64,000 nucleotides of DNA from CAVQMB01 sp963713445 (GCA_963713445.1 CAVQMB010000023.1:1-64000); one strand, 5' to 3'. Positions 45,636-54,815 are shown, numbered from the stretch's first letter. Numbers and translations: made by a program. The notes: a model not told the origin generated them from the letters alone.

Positions 45636-46222
45636 GCGGCCAGCGTCTCATTCAAATCTTCAATGATGATTGATAACTCGTGACCGAATATCTGGTAGAT
45701 CTTACCCAGCCCACCTTCCTGGGCAAACGGCGCATATTCGAAGTCATCCGTCTCGATCCCCAGGTTTGCCGCGATGTGATCCCGAAACATCTCCAGCCAG
45801 AGCCGCTGTTCCTCACTGAACTGCTTGCCATTCTGCGCCTGACTCGCCACCCAGGCATTGAAGTTGGCCTGGACCCGCTCCGGGAACGGGATCGGCTCGT
45901 TGTCCTGGTGGATGGCGAAGCGCGCCAGCGATACCAGGTCGGTGAGGATGCGCCGGCCACCGGCGCCTTTGACTTTGGTCTTTTCCAGCGCGGCATAGGC
46001 CTGCCATAGCTGGGATTCGCTCCACAGGTTGGGCGGCGCCTGGATCTGATCGGCGAGTTCCTTGCTGTTATCGTAGCCCAGGCAAGCCTTGTAGGGTTTG
46101 TTGTACAGCATCTGCCACGTGGTGATCCCGGTTTGCTGCTGAACCCTGACCGATCCATCACGCAGCCATGACGAAAAAAGGCCGTGACCATCAAGCGTTA
46201 AGGAAAACACCGGCCTCTGCAT
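45632..46222 (-). pseudogene. Second hsdR C-terminal copy
   Basis: After about 40 residues of unrelated sequence the 196-aa frame reads YNKPYKACLGYDNSKELADQ, LWQAYAALEKTKVKGAGGRR and RDHIAANLGIETDDFEYAPF, the EcoEI-type HsdR C-terminal domain. It is roughly 90% identical at DNA level to 46890-47380. Because it overlaps the hsdS start by the usual 4 bases, this copy probably marks the native hsdR-hsdS junction. The helicase and nuclease parts are missing. Begins directly after the HEPN stop codon. Confidence 0.85.
45640..46130. repeat. Direct repeat of hsdR 3' end (copy A)
   Basis: Pairs with 46885-47380 in the same orientation; the two differ at roughly one base in ten, including many silent changes, so this is not a recent duplication. 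Together they flank the MNT-HEPN gene pair at 46223-46874. Confidence 0.8.
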
Positions 46223-46564
46223 TCAGTCTTCTGCCAGCAGCGTCGCAATGACACCCAGCAGCGGCTCCAACTGGCTCTCGACGACACCCCAAACAAGGCG
46301 ATCGTCGACACTAGCGTAGCCGTGGATCAGGATGTTCCTGAATGCAACGATGCGCGGTAATTCAGAGATCTTCCCGGCGGTATCCGGATCGACACGCGAA
46401 AGCTGATTCAAGGCCTCGCCAAGGATCTCGAACTGGCGTTCGACGGCGGAGCGCAGCAACTCATCGTTTTGATAGGCGGCAAACCCCTTGCCCTGGATGA
46501 ACCGCTTGATCCGCTGCAGGGCCTGTTGCGCGTCCCAGACCAGTTTGGCAGCGTCAACCTGCAT
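46223..46564 (-). CDS. HepT-like HEPN toxin
   Basis: HEPN ribonuclease of 113 aa. A four-helix protein with DAQQALQRIKRFIQGKGFAA, VERQFEILGEALNQL and the active motif FRNILIHGY, which has the R-x4-H-x-Y form of HepT; the Tyr is the AMPylation site in characterised pairs. The frame is intact. It overlaps its MNT partner by 11 bases and is followed directly by the short hsdR copy. This is the complete one of two HEPN-MNT pairs in the island. Confidence 0.9.
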   Translation of the reverse strand: MQVDAAKLVWDAQQALQRIKRFIQGKGFAAYQNDELLRSAVERQFEILGEALNQLSRVDPDTAGKISELPRIVAFRNILIHGYASVDDRLVWGVVESQLEPLLGVIATLLAED

Positions 46565-46874
46565 AGAGATTCTGGCGTTCGCTGCCGACGCGCCGACGGA
46601 AGTAGGGATTGCTCAGGTTGTTTTCGGTAAGTAGGTCGACCGGACGTCCAAAAAGTTGTTCCAGGCCTTCTTTGAGCGCGAAATAGGCTTGCGCGTATTG
46701 CGCCGGCTCGACCACGTCAAACTCGACCAGAAAATCGAGATCGCTGCGTTCGGGATCGAAATCAGCGCGCGTCGCCGAGCCGAAAAGGTCGAGCCTACGC
46801 GCGCCGTGGCGACGGCACAGAGTTGCCAACGCAGCGCGGTGCCGTCGAATCTCGTTGTCTATTGCTGCGTTCAT
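46554..46874 (-). CDS. MntA-like nucleotidyltransferase antitoxin
   Basis: Minimal nucleotidyltransferase of 106 aa. LDLFGSATRADFDPERSDLD gives the GS and first D-x-D positions; LFGRPVDLLTENNLSNPYFR follows as in other MNT antitoxins. It would AMPylate the HEPN partner and block its RNase activity. It starts 7 bases after the end of the long hsdR gene and overlaps the HEPN start. Differs clearly in sequence from the MNT at 41653, so the two pairs were acquired separately. Confidence 0.9.
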   Translation of the reverse strand: MNAAIDNEIRRHRAALATLCRRHGARRLDLFGSATRADFDPERSDLDFLVEFDVVEPAQYAQAYFALKEGLEQLFGRPVDLLTENNLSNPYFRRRVGSERQNLYAG

Positions 46875-46881
46875 ACCAATT

Positions 46882-48985
46882 TCAAGCCACCAGGGTTTGG
46901 TTCAACGAAGATAACATCTCGGGCAGTTGTCGGCCGAACAATTGGTGCACCTTGCCCAAACCGCCTTGTTGAGAAAACGGCGCATACTCGAAGTCATCTG
47001 TCTCGATTCCCAGGTTCGCGGCAATGTGATCCCGGATCATCTCCAGCCAGTGCCGCTGTTCTTCGCTGAACTGCCTGCCGCTCTGCGCCTGACTCGCCAG
47101 CCAGGCATTGAAGTTGGCCTGCACCCGTTCCGGGAACGGGATCAGTTCGTTGTCCTGGTGGATGGCGAAGCGCACCAGCGACACCAGGTCGGTCAGGATG
47201 CGCCGGCCGCCGGCGCCCTTGACTTTGGTCTTTTCCAGCGCGGCATAGGCCTGCCATAGCTGGGATTCGGTCCACAGGTTGGGCGGAGCCTGGATCTGAT
47301 CGGCGAGTTCTTTGATGTCGTCGAAGCTGAGCCGCGCTTTGTAGGGCTTGCTGTAGAGGATCTGCAGGGCGGTGATCTCGTCCTTGTGCTCTTCGATGAA
47401 CTGCTCGAAGGACTGGACGATGCCCTTGGCTCGCGCGGTGGCCTCCAAGCTGAAGCCGGCCTCGATGACCTCGTCCTGGCTGACGTGGTCGATGGTGAGT
47501 TCGTTTTTCTTTTTCACCTCGACCAGGAGTACGCGGAGGTTGGGGTCGTGGAGGGGGTTGACGGCCTGCTGGATGATGTTGGCCATGGCGGCCTGCAGGG
47601 CCTGCTCGCTGACGGGCTGGTCGCTGTCCGGCGGGATACCGAGATCGGCCTTGGCCTGTTCCCGATGGCGGTCGGGATTGACGGCCTCGACGAGCTGGCG
47701 GCTGAGGTCCTTGACGCCCAGGCCCTGGGCCAGCTGGCGGATCTTTTTGTCGTCGTCTTCGGTCAGGCGGTGTTCCATGCGGGCCAGGCGGCCGGCGATG
47801 GAGGTGAGCACGTCCTCTTCGGTGTTGCCGAAGCTGACGGCCTGCAGCAGCTTTTCGAAGGAGACCGTCTTCTTCTGGTCCATGGGCCGGGAGTCGGTCT
47901 TGTCCTGCTCGCAGACGCCGACGGCATCGACGATGACGAAGTGGTCCTTGGCCTTGGCGTCCGGGGTGACGGCCTTGAGGTCGTCGTTCTTGATGACCCG
48001 CACGCCGCGGCCCTTCATCTGCTCGAAGAAGGAGCGGGACTTGACGCCGCGCATGAAGAGCACGATTTCCAGCGGCTTGATGTCGGTGCCGGTGGCGATC
48101 ATGTCCACGGTGACGGCGATGCGCGGGTGGTAGCTGTTGCGGAATGGCTTGATCAGCTGCTTGCGGCGTCGCGCCGGTGGTACGGTAGGTGATCTTCTGG
48201 GCGAAATCGTTGCCCTTGCCGAATTCCTCGCGCACGATCTCGACGATGTCCTCGGCGTGGTTGTCGTCCTTGGCGAAGATCAGGGTCTTGGGCACCTCGG
48301 TGCGGCCGGGGAAGATCTCGGTGAACAGCTTGTCGCGGAAGGTGCGGACGACGGTGCGGATCTGGTCCGGGGTGACCACGTCGCGGTCGAGCTGGTTGGC
48401 GTCGTAGGTCGAGATCTTCGTCCAGCGTCTCCCAGCGCTTCTCGCGGGTCTCGCGGTCCTGCTGTTCGACGTAGTAGCCGGCCTCGACCTTGGAGCCGCC
48501 CTCGGTGATCTGGGTCTTGATGCGGTAGACGTCGTAGTTGACGTTGACGCCGTCGGCCACGGCCTGCTCGTGGGGGTATTCCATGACCAGGTTCTGGTGG
48601 AAGAAGCCGAAGGTCTGCTTGTTGGGCGTGGCGGTGAGGCCGATCGAGGTAGGCGTCGAAGTATTCGAGCACCTGCGCCCAGAGGTTGTAGATGGAGCGG
48701 TGGCATTCGTCGGTGACGATGATGTCGAAGGTCTCGATGGGGATGGCTGGGTTGTACTCGATGGGCGGCTGCTCCCTGAACAGGCCCTCCAGGCCATGCA
48801 CGGAGGCTTCGTCGTCTTCCTCGGGCAGCTCCCGGCCCTTGAGCATGGAGTACATGCGCTGGATGGTGCTGATGCAGACCCGCGCCGTGGTGTCGAGGGT
48901 GTTGCTGCTCAGGCGCTGGACGATGTACTCCTCGCTGAACTTGAAGTTTTCGTTGGGGTTGGCGAGGTTCTGGCGACCAGCTACC
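46882..48985 (-). pseudogene. hsdR: hsdR, N-terminally truncated and frameshifted
   Basis: Type I restriction translocase/endonuclease subunit, EcoEI type. From the 5' side: RVCISTIQRMYSML and IIVTDECHRSIYNLWAQVLE (helicase motif II) in one frame to about 48645; IGLTATPNKQTFGFFHQNLV (motif III) in a second to about 48415; STYDANQLDRDVVTPDQIR and VPKTLIFAKDDNHAEDIVEI in a third to about 48165; then MIATGTDIKPLEIVLFMR and the EcoEI C-terminal domain in the last. The nuclease domain and Walker A region are absent; homology begins near RQNLANPNENF. Not functional unless the shifts are sequence errors and the start lies elsewhere. Confidence 0.87.
46885..47380. repeat. Direct repeat of hsdR 3' end (copy B)
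   Basis: Same-orientation partner of 45640-46130, located at the end of the long hsdR gene. Similarity stops near 47385, where the coding sequence of the short copy turns to unrelated DNA. Confidence 0.8.
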
Positions 48986-49017
48986 GAACCAGTTCCCACT
49001 GATCGCCAGGTAATGAC

Positions 49018-49290
49018 CTATTCGGCCGTCGTCGGGTCGATCACCGAGGTAACCTGTGAAATCCTGTTGGCGGGAAAGCCACCCTGCGTGGCGTGCTCCC
49101 GGACCATCTCCTCGTTCGGGGCGACGTATACGCAATACACCTTGTCGCCGGTCACGTAGCTCTGGACCCATTGGATCTGCGGCCCCATGTTGCTCAACAC
49201 ACCACAGGACTTCTGCGAGATGGCTTTGAGGTCTTCGGCCGACAGGTTGCCGGCGCCCGGAATATCGCGTTCGATTACGTATTTTGGCAT
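49018..49290 (-). CDS. DUF4242 family protein
   Basis: Small cytoplasmic protein of 90 aa beginning MPKYVIERDIPGAGNLS, followed by LKAISQKSCGVLSNMGPQIQ, WVQSYVTGDKVYCVYVAPNE and REHATQGGFPANRI. This is the full DUF4242 domain, an alpha-beta barrel-like fold that binds nickel in one studied member. ATG at 49290 is chosen since the 29 residues upstream are basic and unlike the family. It lies next to a DsrE-like gene and at the truncated edge of the RM island, so it may be the first host gene past the breakpoint. Confidence 0.82.
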   Translation of the reverse strand: MPKYVIERDIPGAGNLSAEDLKAISQKSCGVLSNMGPQIQWVQSYVTGDKVYCVYVAPNEEMVREHATQGGFPANRISQVTSVIDPTTAE

Positions 49291-49385
49291 TTTGGTCTCG
49301 TCTGGATTTGTCGATGGTGGAACAGCGAAATGGCGGCTTCGACAACGTCGCTTACGAAGCCGCCAGAGGTCCCGCACTGGCGGGT

Positions 49386-49754
49386 TCAGAAACTCAGGCT
49401 GGCGGCGCCGTTTTTCAGTTTTTCGTGGATCACGCTGGCACCAGCAATGGTGACGCCGTCGATGAAGTCTTCCTGGGTATAGCCGCGGGCATTGACGCAG
49501 GGCGGACAGGCGACAACTTCGCCCCCGCGTGCCATGAAGTCATCGATCAGCGACTTTAGCGGGTCCAGCGGCTGCACATGTGTCATGTCGACGCTGCGGC
49601 GCCGGACCAGGTCGACGGCCGAGCTGGTCAGGAACGCGCAGACTTTCATGCCCGACGTGATCCCACCACAAGCTACGGTGAACCCCACAGACGACAGTTC
49701 GTGGTCGGTACCGTGTGTCATAAGAACAACCAACTCCCGGTTTTCCTGAGTCAT
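49386..49754 (-). CDS. DsrE-family protein
   Basis: Sulfurtransferase-like protein of 122 aa. ELVVLMTHGTDHELSSVGFT and VACGGITSGMKVCAFLTSSA are the first strands and helices of the DsrE/F fold; VVACPPCVNARGYTQED carries the cysteines that could carry persulfide sulfur. GAGGAAC precedes the ATG. In sulfur oxidisers such proteins hand sulfur between carriers; here the neighbour is a DUF4242 gene on the same strand, and the two are likely expressed together. The acceptor is unknown. Confidence 0.85.
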   Translation of the reverse strand: MTQENRELVVLMTHGTDHELSSVGFTVACGGITSGMKVCAFLTSSAVDLVRRRSVDMTHVQPLDPLKSLIDDFMARGGEVVACPPCVNARGYTQEDFIDGVTIAGASVIHEKLKNGAASLSF

Positions 49755-49858
49755 GTTCCTCACTCCTTAGCGTAGGTGGTCTGGCCAGTTGGCCCGAGCG
49801 TTATGATGCACGTCTGCAGACTTGACTGCCATCCCGTGGTGCCCCGGATTGCGGACGA

Positions 49859-50533
49859 TTAGGTACCGGGCACCATCTCGCCGCGCTCAATGGTATAGCG
49901 CTGCTGCGCCAGATCCACCAGCAGGGCCGGGTTCGATTCGGTGACCAGGATGGCGATGTCAGGGTCACGTTCGCGCAGTTGCGCCAGCACCTCTGCGTAG
50001 CGGCGCGCCAGGGCCGGTGCCAGGCCCTGGAACGGCTCGTCCAGCAGCAGCAGCGCGCGGCCCACCATCAGCGCGCGGCCCAGGGCCACCATCTTCTGCT
50101 GGCCGCCGCTCAGCGTGGCCGCCCAGCGGGACGCAGCGGCGCGAGTTCCGGCAGCAACGCAAGCACCCAGCCAAGCCGACGGGCGCCCGCGTCCCGGTCC
50201 AGCCCGCAGGCCCGCACCGGCAGCAGCAGGTTGTCCTCCACCGTCAGGGCAGCAATCAGGCGGCGATCCTCCGGCGAGTAACCGACGCCGCGCCTGCGCC
50301 CGCCCATGCGCGGGCGGTTTCGACGGTGGCATTCCAGAGCCTGATAGTGCCCGCGGCGATCGGTGCCAGGCCCATGATGGCCCGCAGCGTGGTGGTCTTG
50401 CCGGCGCCGTTGTGGCCCAGCAAGGCCACCGTGGCGCCGCGCGTCGACCCGCAGACTGATCCCGCGCAGCACGTGGGAGCCGCCGAGATGCACCGAGAGG
50501 CCACCGCATCGAGCGCCAGCGCGGCTTCGTCAC
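49859..50533 (-). pseudogene. LivF-type ABC ATPase with several frameshifts
   Basis: Last gene of the first Liv cluster. Its parts lie in three alternating frames: ALALDAVA; VHLGGSHVLRGISLRVDA; VALLGHNGAGKTTTLRAIMG (Walker A); GYSPEDRRLIAALTVEDNLL; then in the original frame LSGGQQKMVALGRALMV (signature) and ALLLLDEPFQGLAPALARRY (Walker B). Each part is well conserved, so the gene was lost recently or the shifts are sequence errors. The start GTG overlaps the livG stop by 4 bases. Confidence 0.8.
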
Positions 50534-51270
50534 AACAGAACCTCCGCGACCCGCGGGTCGTTCAGAACGGTCTGCGGATCGCCGCTGGTCACGATCTGTC
50601 CGTCCGCCCAGACGCCGACCCGGTCGGCGAAGCGCTCCACTACCTCCATATCGTGTTCGACCAACACCGCCGTTGCCTGGCGGGCCCGCAGGGCCTGGGT
50701 CAGTGTGGTCATCAGGTCATGCTTGGTGGCGCTGCTGACGCCGCTGGTGGGCTCGTCGAGCAGCACCAGCGCCGGTTCCAGCGCCAGCGCCATCGCCACG
50801 TCCAGCAGCTTGCGCGCACCTTCCGAAATCTGTGCGGCCGGCTGCAATGCGACCGGTTCCAGATCACACAGGATCAGCAGTTCCCGCGCGCGATTGTCGA
50901 AGCGTGGGTGGTCCAGCGCGTGCCAGGGGCGCCAGAACCATGGATCGTGCGCCGCGACGGCGAAGCGCAGGTTGTCCAGCACGCTGCGCTGACCGAACAA
51001 TTGCGGGTGCTGGAAGGCCCGCGCGATGCCCGCGCGGGTGATGCGCCGCGGCGACCAGCCCGTGATCGCCCGGCCCTGAAACAGGATCTGGCCGGTCTGC
51101 GGCTTGAGATAACCGGTGCAGATATTGAGGAACGTGCTCTTGCCGGCACCGTTCTGGCCGATGATGAAATAGAATTCGCCGGCCGCGATCTGCAGATTCA
51201 CGTCGCTAGCCGCCACCACACCGTCGAAGTGCAGCCCGATACCCCGGGCCTCCAGCAGCGGCCGGGTCAT
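50530..51270 (-). CDS. LivG-type ABC transporter ATP-binding protein
   Basis: ATPase of 246 aa for branched-chain amino acid/amide-type uptake. LHFDGVVAASDVNLQIAAGE, Walker A IIGQNGAGKSTFLNICTGYL, signature-region ISEGARKLLDVAMALALEPA (ISEG in place of LSGG, frequent in some LivG proteins) and Walker B LVLLDEPTSGVSSATKHDLM. Start overlaps the livM stop by 4 bases. Its binding protein and two permeases lie upstream; its LivF partner appears broken. Confidence 0.92.
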   Translation of the reverse strand: MTRPLLEARGIGLHFDGVVAASDVNLQIAAGEFYFIIGQNGAGKSTFLNICTGYLKPQTGQILFQGRAITGWSPRRITRAGIARAFQHPQLFGQRSVLDNLRFAVAAHDPWFWRPWHALDHPRFDNRARELLILCDLEPVALQPAAQISEGARKLLDVAMALALEPALVLLDEPTSGVSSATKHDLMTTLTQALRARQATAVLVEHDMEVVERFADRVGVWADGQIVTSGDPQTVLNDPRVAEVLL

Positions 51271-52214
51271 TGCTGCCGCGCCCGCTGGCGCTGCCAGAGG
51301 CTGTCATAGAAGCCCCACAACCCGGCCGGCGCAAACCGGATCACCAGAAAGATGGCGACGCCCAGCAGCAGTTCCCAGGTTGAACTGAGATACTGCGCCG
51401 CCGACACGCTGAGCACGTCATACAGCGCGGCACCCAGAAACGGCCCGAGCACATTGCCGCCACCGCCCAGAACCGCCATCACCACGAAGCCGGCCGAAGT
51501 GGTCCAATACGCGCTGTCCGGGGCGATGTGACCGACCGCCAGCGCGGCGATGGCGCCGCCCAGACCGGCCAGGACACCGGCCACCACATAGGCCACCAGC
51601 AACACCTGCCGTGCCGCAATGCCGAGGTATTCGACCCGCAGCTCGCGGTCCTGGATCGCACCCAGGGCCCAGCCGGCCGGCGTGCGCAGATAGCAGTGCA
51701 GCAGCCAGCCCAGCAACGCCGCGAGGGCCAGTGCCAGATAGAACAACGCATAGCCGAGCGCCGCCGGCCCGAGGGTCCACCCGGCGAGGCTGGAGGCCGC
51801 CACCGCGAGGCCGTCGGAGCCGCCGGTCAGATCATAGAACTTGAGCAGCACCGTGTAGCCCACCATCGCCAGGGCCAGGTTCAGCATGGCGAAGAAGATG
51901 CCGCGATAGCGCACCACGAACAGCCCGGTCAGCGCGGCCAGCACTGCCGTGGCAAGGGTACTGAGCAGCAGGGTCGCGGCTATGCCGCCGCCGGTCAACG
52001 GTGCCAGATAGGCCGCGGCATAGGCGCCAGCGGCGTAAAACAGGGCATGCCCGAACGAGATCAGGCCGGCCCGCAGCAACAGGCTGACCGCCAGCGCAGC
52101 GAGTCCCAGCGCCACGATGATCGTCAGTTGATAGGTCAGTGCCGGATCGACCAGAGGCCATACGCCATAGCCGCAAAGTACCGCTGCACCCAGGGCCCAC
52201 CGCGCGTACCGCAC
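51267..52214 (-). CDS. LivM-type ABC transporter permease
   Basis: Inner-membrane permease of 315 aa with eight to nine hydrophobic helices. LRAGLISFGHALFYAAGAYA is the typical LivM motif (G-x-SFGHA-F-A-GAYA), and YLGIAARQVLLVAYVVAGVL then GGIG-like LGGAIAALAVGHIAPDSAYW forms the coupling region. Ends in basic residues after the last helix. The start follows the livH stop by one base. Confidence 0.93.
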   Translation of the reverse strand: MRYARWALGAAVLCGYGVWPLVDPALTYQLTIIVALGLAALAVSLLLRAGLISFGHALFYAAGAYAAAYLAPLTGGGIAATLLLSTLATAVLAALTGLFVVRYRGIFFAMLNLALAMVGYTVLLKFYDLTGGSDGLAVAASSLAGWTLGPAALGYALFYLALALAALLGWLLHCYLRTPAGWALGAIQDRELRVEYLGIAARQVLLVAYVVAGVLAGLGGAIAALAVGHIAPDSAYWTTSAGFVVMAVLGGGGNVLGPFLGAALYDVLSVSAAQYLSSTWELLLGVAIFLVIRFAPAGLWGFYDSLWQRQRARQQ

Positions 52215-52215
52215 C

Positions 52216-53139
52216 TCAGATCCTCCGCACCGGTGCGGTCGCGAACAGGCCGTAGGGCTTGACCATCAGGACCAGCAGCATGATCAGGTATGGAATGACC
52301 GAACTCAGCGCGGGATAAAAGAACACCGCGATCGAATGCGCGATGCCGAGCACCAGCGCCGCGAGCGCGGCGCCGCCGATCTGGCCCAGGCCGGCGATGG
52401 CGACAACCGCGAACGACAGCACGATCATCTGCGCACCGATGCCGGTGCTGACACCGATAGTCGGCGACGCCAGCGCACCGCCGAGGGCGGCCAGTACAGC
52501 CCCCAGGGTGAACGCCAGGGTATAAATGCGGCTGACATTGATTCCAAGCGCGGAAGCCATCTCCGGGTCCTGGGCGACCGCCACGATAAATTTGCCCGTC
52601 ACGGTCCGGCGCAGCAGCAGCCGCAGGCCAAGCAGCACCAGCACCGCGAGTGGAATCAACAGCAGTTGGTAGTTGGTATACGGAATGCCGTTGATGCGGG
52701 TGGTGCCCAGCAACCGGAGCGCGCCGCCGGAATAATACGGCTGCCCGCCCCAGATGAGCTTCTGCACGTCCTCCAGCATCAGGAAGATGGCGTAGGTGGC
52801 GAGCAGTTGCGAATTCTCACGCCTGGCATCGATGTCGATGGCGAATGTCCAGCGCAGCAGGACGCGCTCGATCAACGGCCCGGCCGACACCCCGACCACC
52901 ATGGCACTCAGTAGCAAGGCAGGATAAATCCAGAACGGTGAAAGGCCCAGCGTCCCCAGCAGCAGCCAGGCGCTGGCCGCGGTGAAGGCGCCCAGTGCAT
53001 AAAAACTGCCGTGGGCAACATTGAGCACGCGTAGCACGCCGAAGATCAGGCTCAGGCCCACGGCGACCAGAAACAGCGTGGCCCCGTAGGCCACGCCGTT
53101 GATGGTCGCCGACAACAGCGGGCCCGCGATCGCGTTCAC
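52216..53139 (-). CDS. LivH-type ABC transporter permease
   Basis: Inner-membrane permease of 307 aa. NGVAYGATLFLVAVGLSLIF begins the first helix as usual, and GVLRVLNVAHGSFYALGAFT is the family hallmark. The coupling loop is VAQDPEMASALGINVSRIYT. Eight hydrophobic helices. It is preceded by the binding-protein gene with an 18-base gap and partners with the LivM gene that follows. Confidence 0.93.
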   Translation of the reverse strand: MNAIAGPLLSATINGVAYGATLFLVAVGLSLIFGVLRVLNVAHGSFYALGAFTAASAWLLLGTLGLSPFWIYPALLLSAMVVGVSAGPLIERVLLRWTFAIDIDARRENSQLLATYAIFLMLEDVQKLIWGGQPYYSGGALRLLGTTRINGIPYTNYQLLLIPLAVLVLLGLRLLLRRTVTGKFIVAVAQDPEMASALGINVSRIYTLAFTLGAVLAALGGALASPTIGVSTGIGAQMIVLSFAVVAIAGLGQIGGAALAALVLGIAHSIAVFFYPALSSVIPYLIMLLVLMVKPYGLFATAPVRRI

Positions 53140-53157
53140 CGCGATCCTCTACGGGCT

Positions 53158-54462
53158 TTACTGGCCGTAGGATTTCGGCGCCGGCACCTTATCCAGCAGG
53201 TTCGGTTTGAGCGACGCGATCCATTGTTCAGCATCCGTGGTACCAACCGGCGGCATGATCATGTCGGCCGGGAAGGTAATGATGTGGTCGAACACCGCGA
53301 ACCGATATTGCGGCGTGTGCACCGATTCGCCCACCAGCTCGTGGTAACTGGCCTGATGATCCTTGCGGATCAGCATGGTCCCCATCAGCGTCTCGACCTT
53401 CAGGCCTTCCAGCGCACTGGCGAACTGCGCGGCGGTCGGCCATCGGCCACCGTTGTCGTGAATCGCCTTCCGATAGCCGTCACGCAACGCAATCACCACC
53501 CGGCGCAAGGTGTAGGGATAGGTCGATACCGGATAGTTGCCAAAACGCTTCTGGTACGCTTTGATGAACGCGGCAACCCGGGGGTTTTCGATCTTGCCCG
53601 GGTGCATGAGATAGCTGTGTTCCGAGCCGACCACGACGCCGTTGGGTAGCGCCTTGAGCCCCTGCAGATCACCCTGGGTGCCCAGTGACAGCGCGACCTG
53701 GGTCTGGCTGAACAAGGCCTGCGCCTCGGCCTGCTGAATGAAAGCCACCAGATCACCGCCCCACAGGCTGGAGTAAACCAGTGCCGGGTTCTCACCCTGC
53801 AGCCGCGAGATCTCGCTGGTATAGCTGCCCGAGAACAAGCGGCTGAACAGTGCCGACTTCAGCTTGACGCCGGGGTCGAGCGCCCGCATCGCGGCAGCGA
53901 AGTATTTCCACTGGTCGCGCCCGAAGGCGTAGTCCTGATTGAGGCCGGCGATGGACTTCAGATGCGGATGCCGCTTTAGCAGATACAACGCCATGGCCAG
54001 CGCATTGGCCGATGCCGGCGGCTGGGTGCGAAACACCCATTGATAGTGGTGGCCCTCGAACAGCGCATTGGTGGTGCAGTCGGAAAACAGGGTGGGCACT
54101 TTGAGCTGCTCGGCAACAGGGGCCACGGCCAGGCAGTCGGCGCTGGACACGTAGCCGAGCACCACATCGACGTTCTTGGCCAGTTGCCTGAACTCGGTCA
54201 CATTCTTGGTGGGCCCGCCGGACTCGTCGATGTACCGGGCCTTAATGGGCACCCCATCGATACCACCGGCCTGGTTGATCTGGCTGATGGTCAGCTTGGC
54301 GGCATTCACGCTGGGCCCGCCGACGACCGCACCGGAACCGGAAAAGAATGTCACCACGGCCACTTTCAGCGCTTTCGGCTTATTGCCCTGGGCTACCGCC
54401 AATCCCGGCAACAACGCCAGCATCATTCCGAAGCACGTCCATTTCAAGGTCGCCTGCAGCAT
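53158..54462 (-). CDS. LivK-type ABC substrate-binding protein
   Basis: Periplasmic binding protein of 434 aa. Signal peptide LPGLAVAQG; mature N-terminus LKVAVVTFFSGSGAVVGGPS. Further motifs: GGIDGVPIKARYIDESGGPT, YVSSADCLAVAPVAEQLKVP and FRTQPPASANALAMALYLL. Longer than average LivK. First gene of its cluster. The ligand is probably an amino acid, amide or urea-like compound but cannot be fixed by inspection. Confidence 0.9.
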   Translation of the reverse strand: MLQATLKWTCFGMMLALLPGLAVAQGNKPKALKVAVVTFFSGSGAVVGGPSVNAAKLTISQINQAGGIDGVPIKARYIDESGGPTKNVTEFRQLAKNVDVVLGYVSSADCLAVAPVAEQLKVPTLFSDCTTNALFEGHHYQWVFRTQPPASANALAMALYLLKRHPHLKSIAGLNQDYAFGRDQWKYFAAAMRALDPGVKLKSALFSRLFSGSYTSEISRLQGENPALVYSSLWGGDLVAFIQQAEAQALFSQTQVALSLGTQGDLQGLKALPNGVVVGSEHSYLMHPGKIENPRVAAFIKAYQKRFGNYPVSTYPYTLRRVVIALRDGYRKAIHDNGGRWPTAAQFASALEGLKVETLMGTMLIRKDHQASYHELVGESVHTPQYRFAVFDHIITFPADMIMPPVGTTDAEQWIASLKPNLLDKVPAPKSYGQ

Positions 54463-54746
54463 CGTTTCCACCCCCAAGAATTAGGCGTCAGAGGCACCGT
54501 CCACCGGTAGTATGCCGACCGGCCGACGGCTCCCATCCTGCCTCCCGCTGCAGCCGATACACGATGACTGACGTGTGGGCCGTCACGGCACAACCGCGAT
54601 ACCGGGTGCGAAGGGAATCTGGCAAGAACGGCACCGACTGTAACCGATCGCCCAGGCGGTGCCAATCGGCAGCAGCGCCGAACAGGAATGCCGGCCACAA
54701 AAAAACGATGCGCGCCGAAAGCACGCATCGAGTAAGTATTTAAGAT
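54463..54746. other. Upstream region of first Liv cluster
   Basis: Contains no credible gene. It should hold the promoter of the binding-protein gene; the perfect palindrome at its outer edge may be the control site. Confidence 0.4.
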
Positions 54747-54762
54747 ACTGTCCCGGGACAGT
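54747..54762. promoter_or_regulatory. Perfect 16-bp palindrome ACTGTCCCGGGACAGT
   Basis: A perfect dyad without loop, located 285 bases before the LivK-type gene and 54 bases after the secreted-protein gene end. Dyads of this form are usual operators for dimeric repressors. No regulator gene adjoins it. Confidence 0.4.
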
Positions 54763-54815
54763 CGACTAATGCCGCCTGTCACTCAGGTCGGCAGTGATCA
54801 AGCGCGCCAGGTCGG

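Noticed and set aside
47386..48192. 268-codon plus-strand frame opposite hsdR
   Set aside because: Val/Gly/Asp-rich antisense frame typical of GC-rich coding DNA.
46994..49345. 783-codon minus-strand open frame across hsdR
   Set aside because: Mostly a Pro/Arg/His-rich shadow of hsdR frames; only the short stretch around 48165-48415 reads true HsdR sequence.
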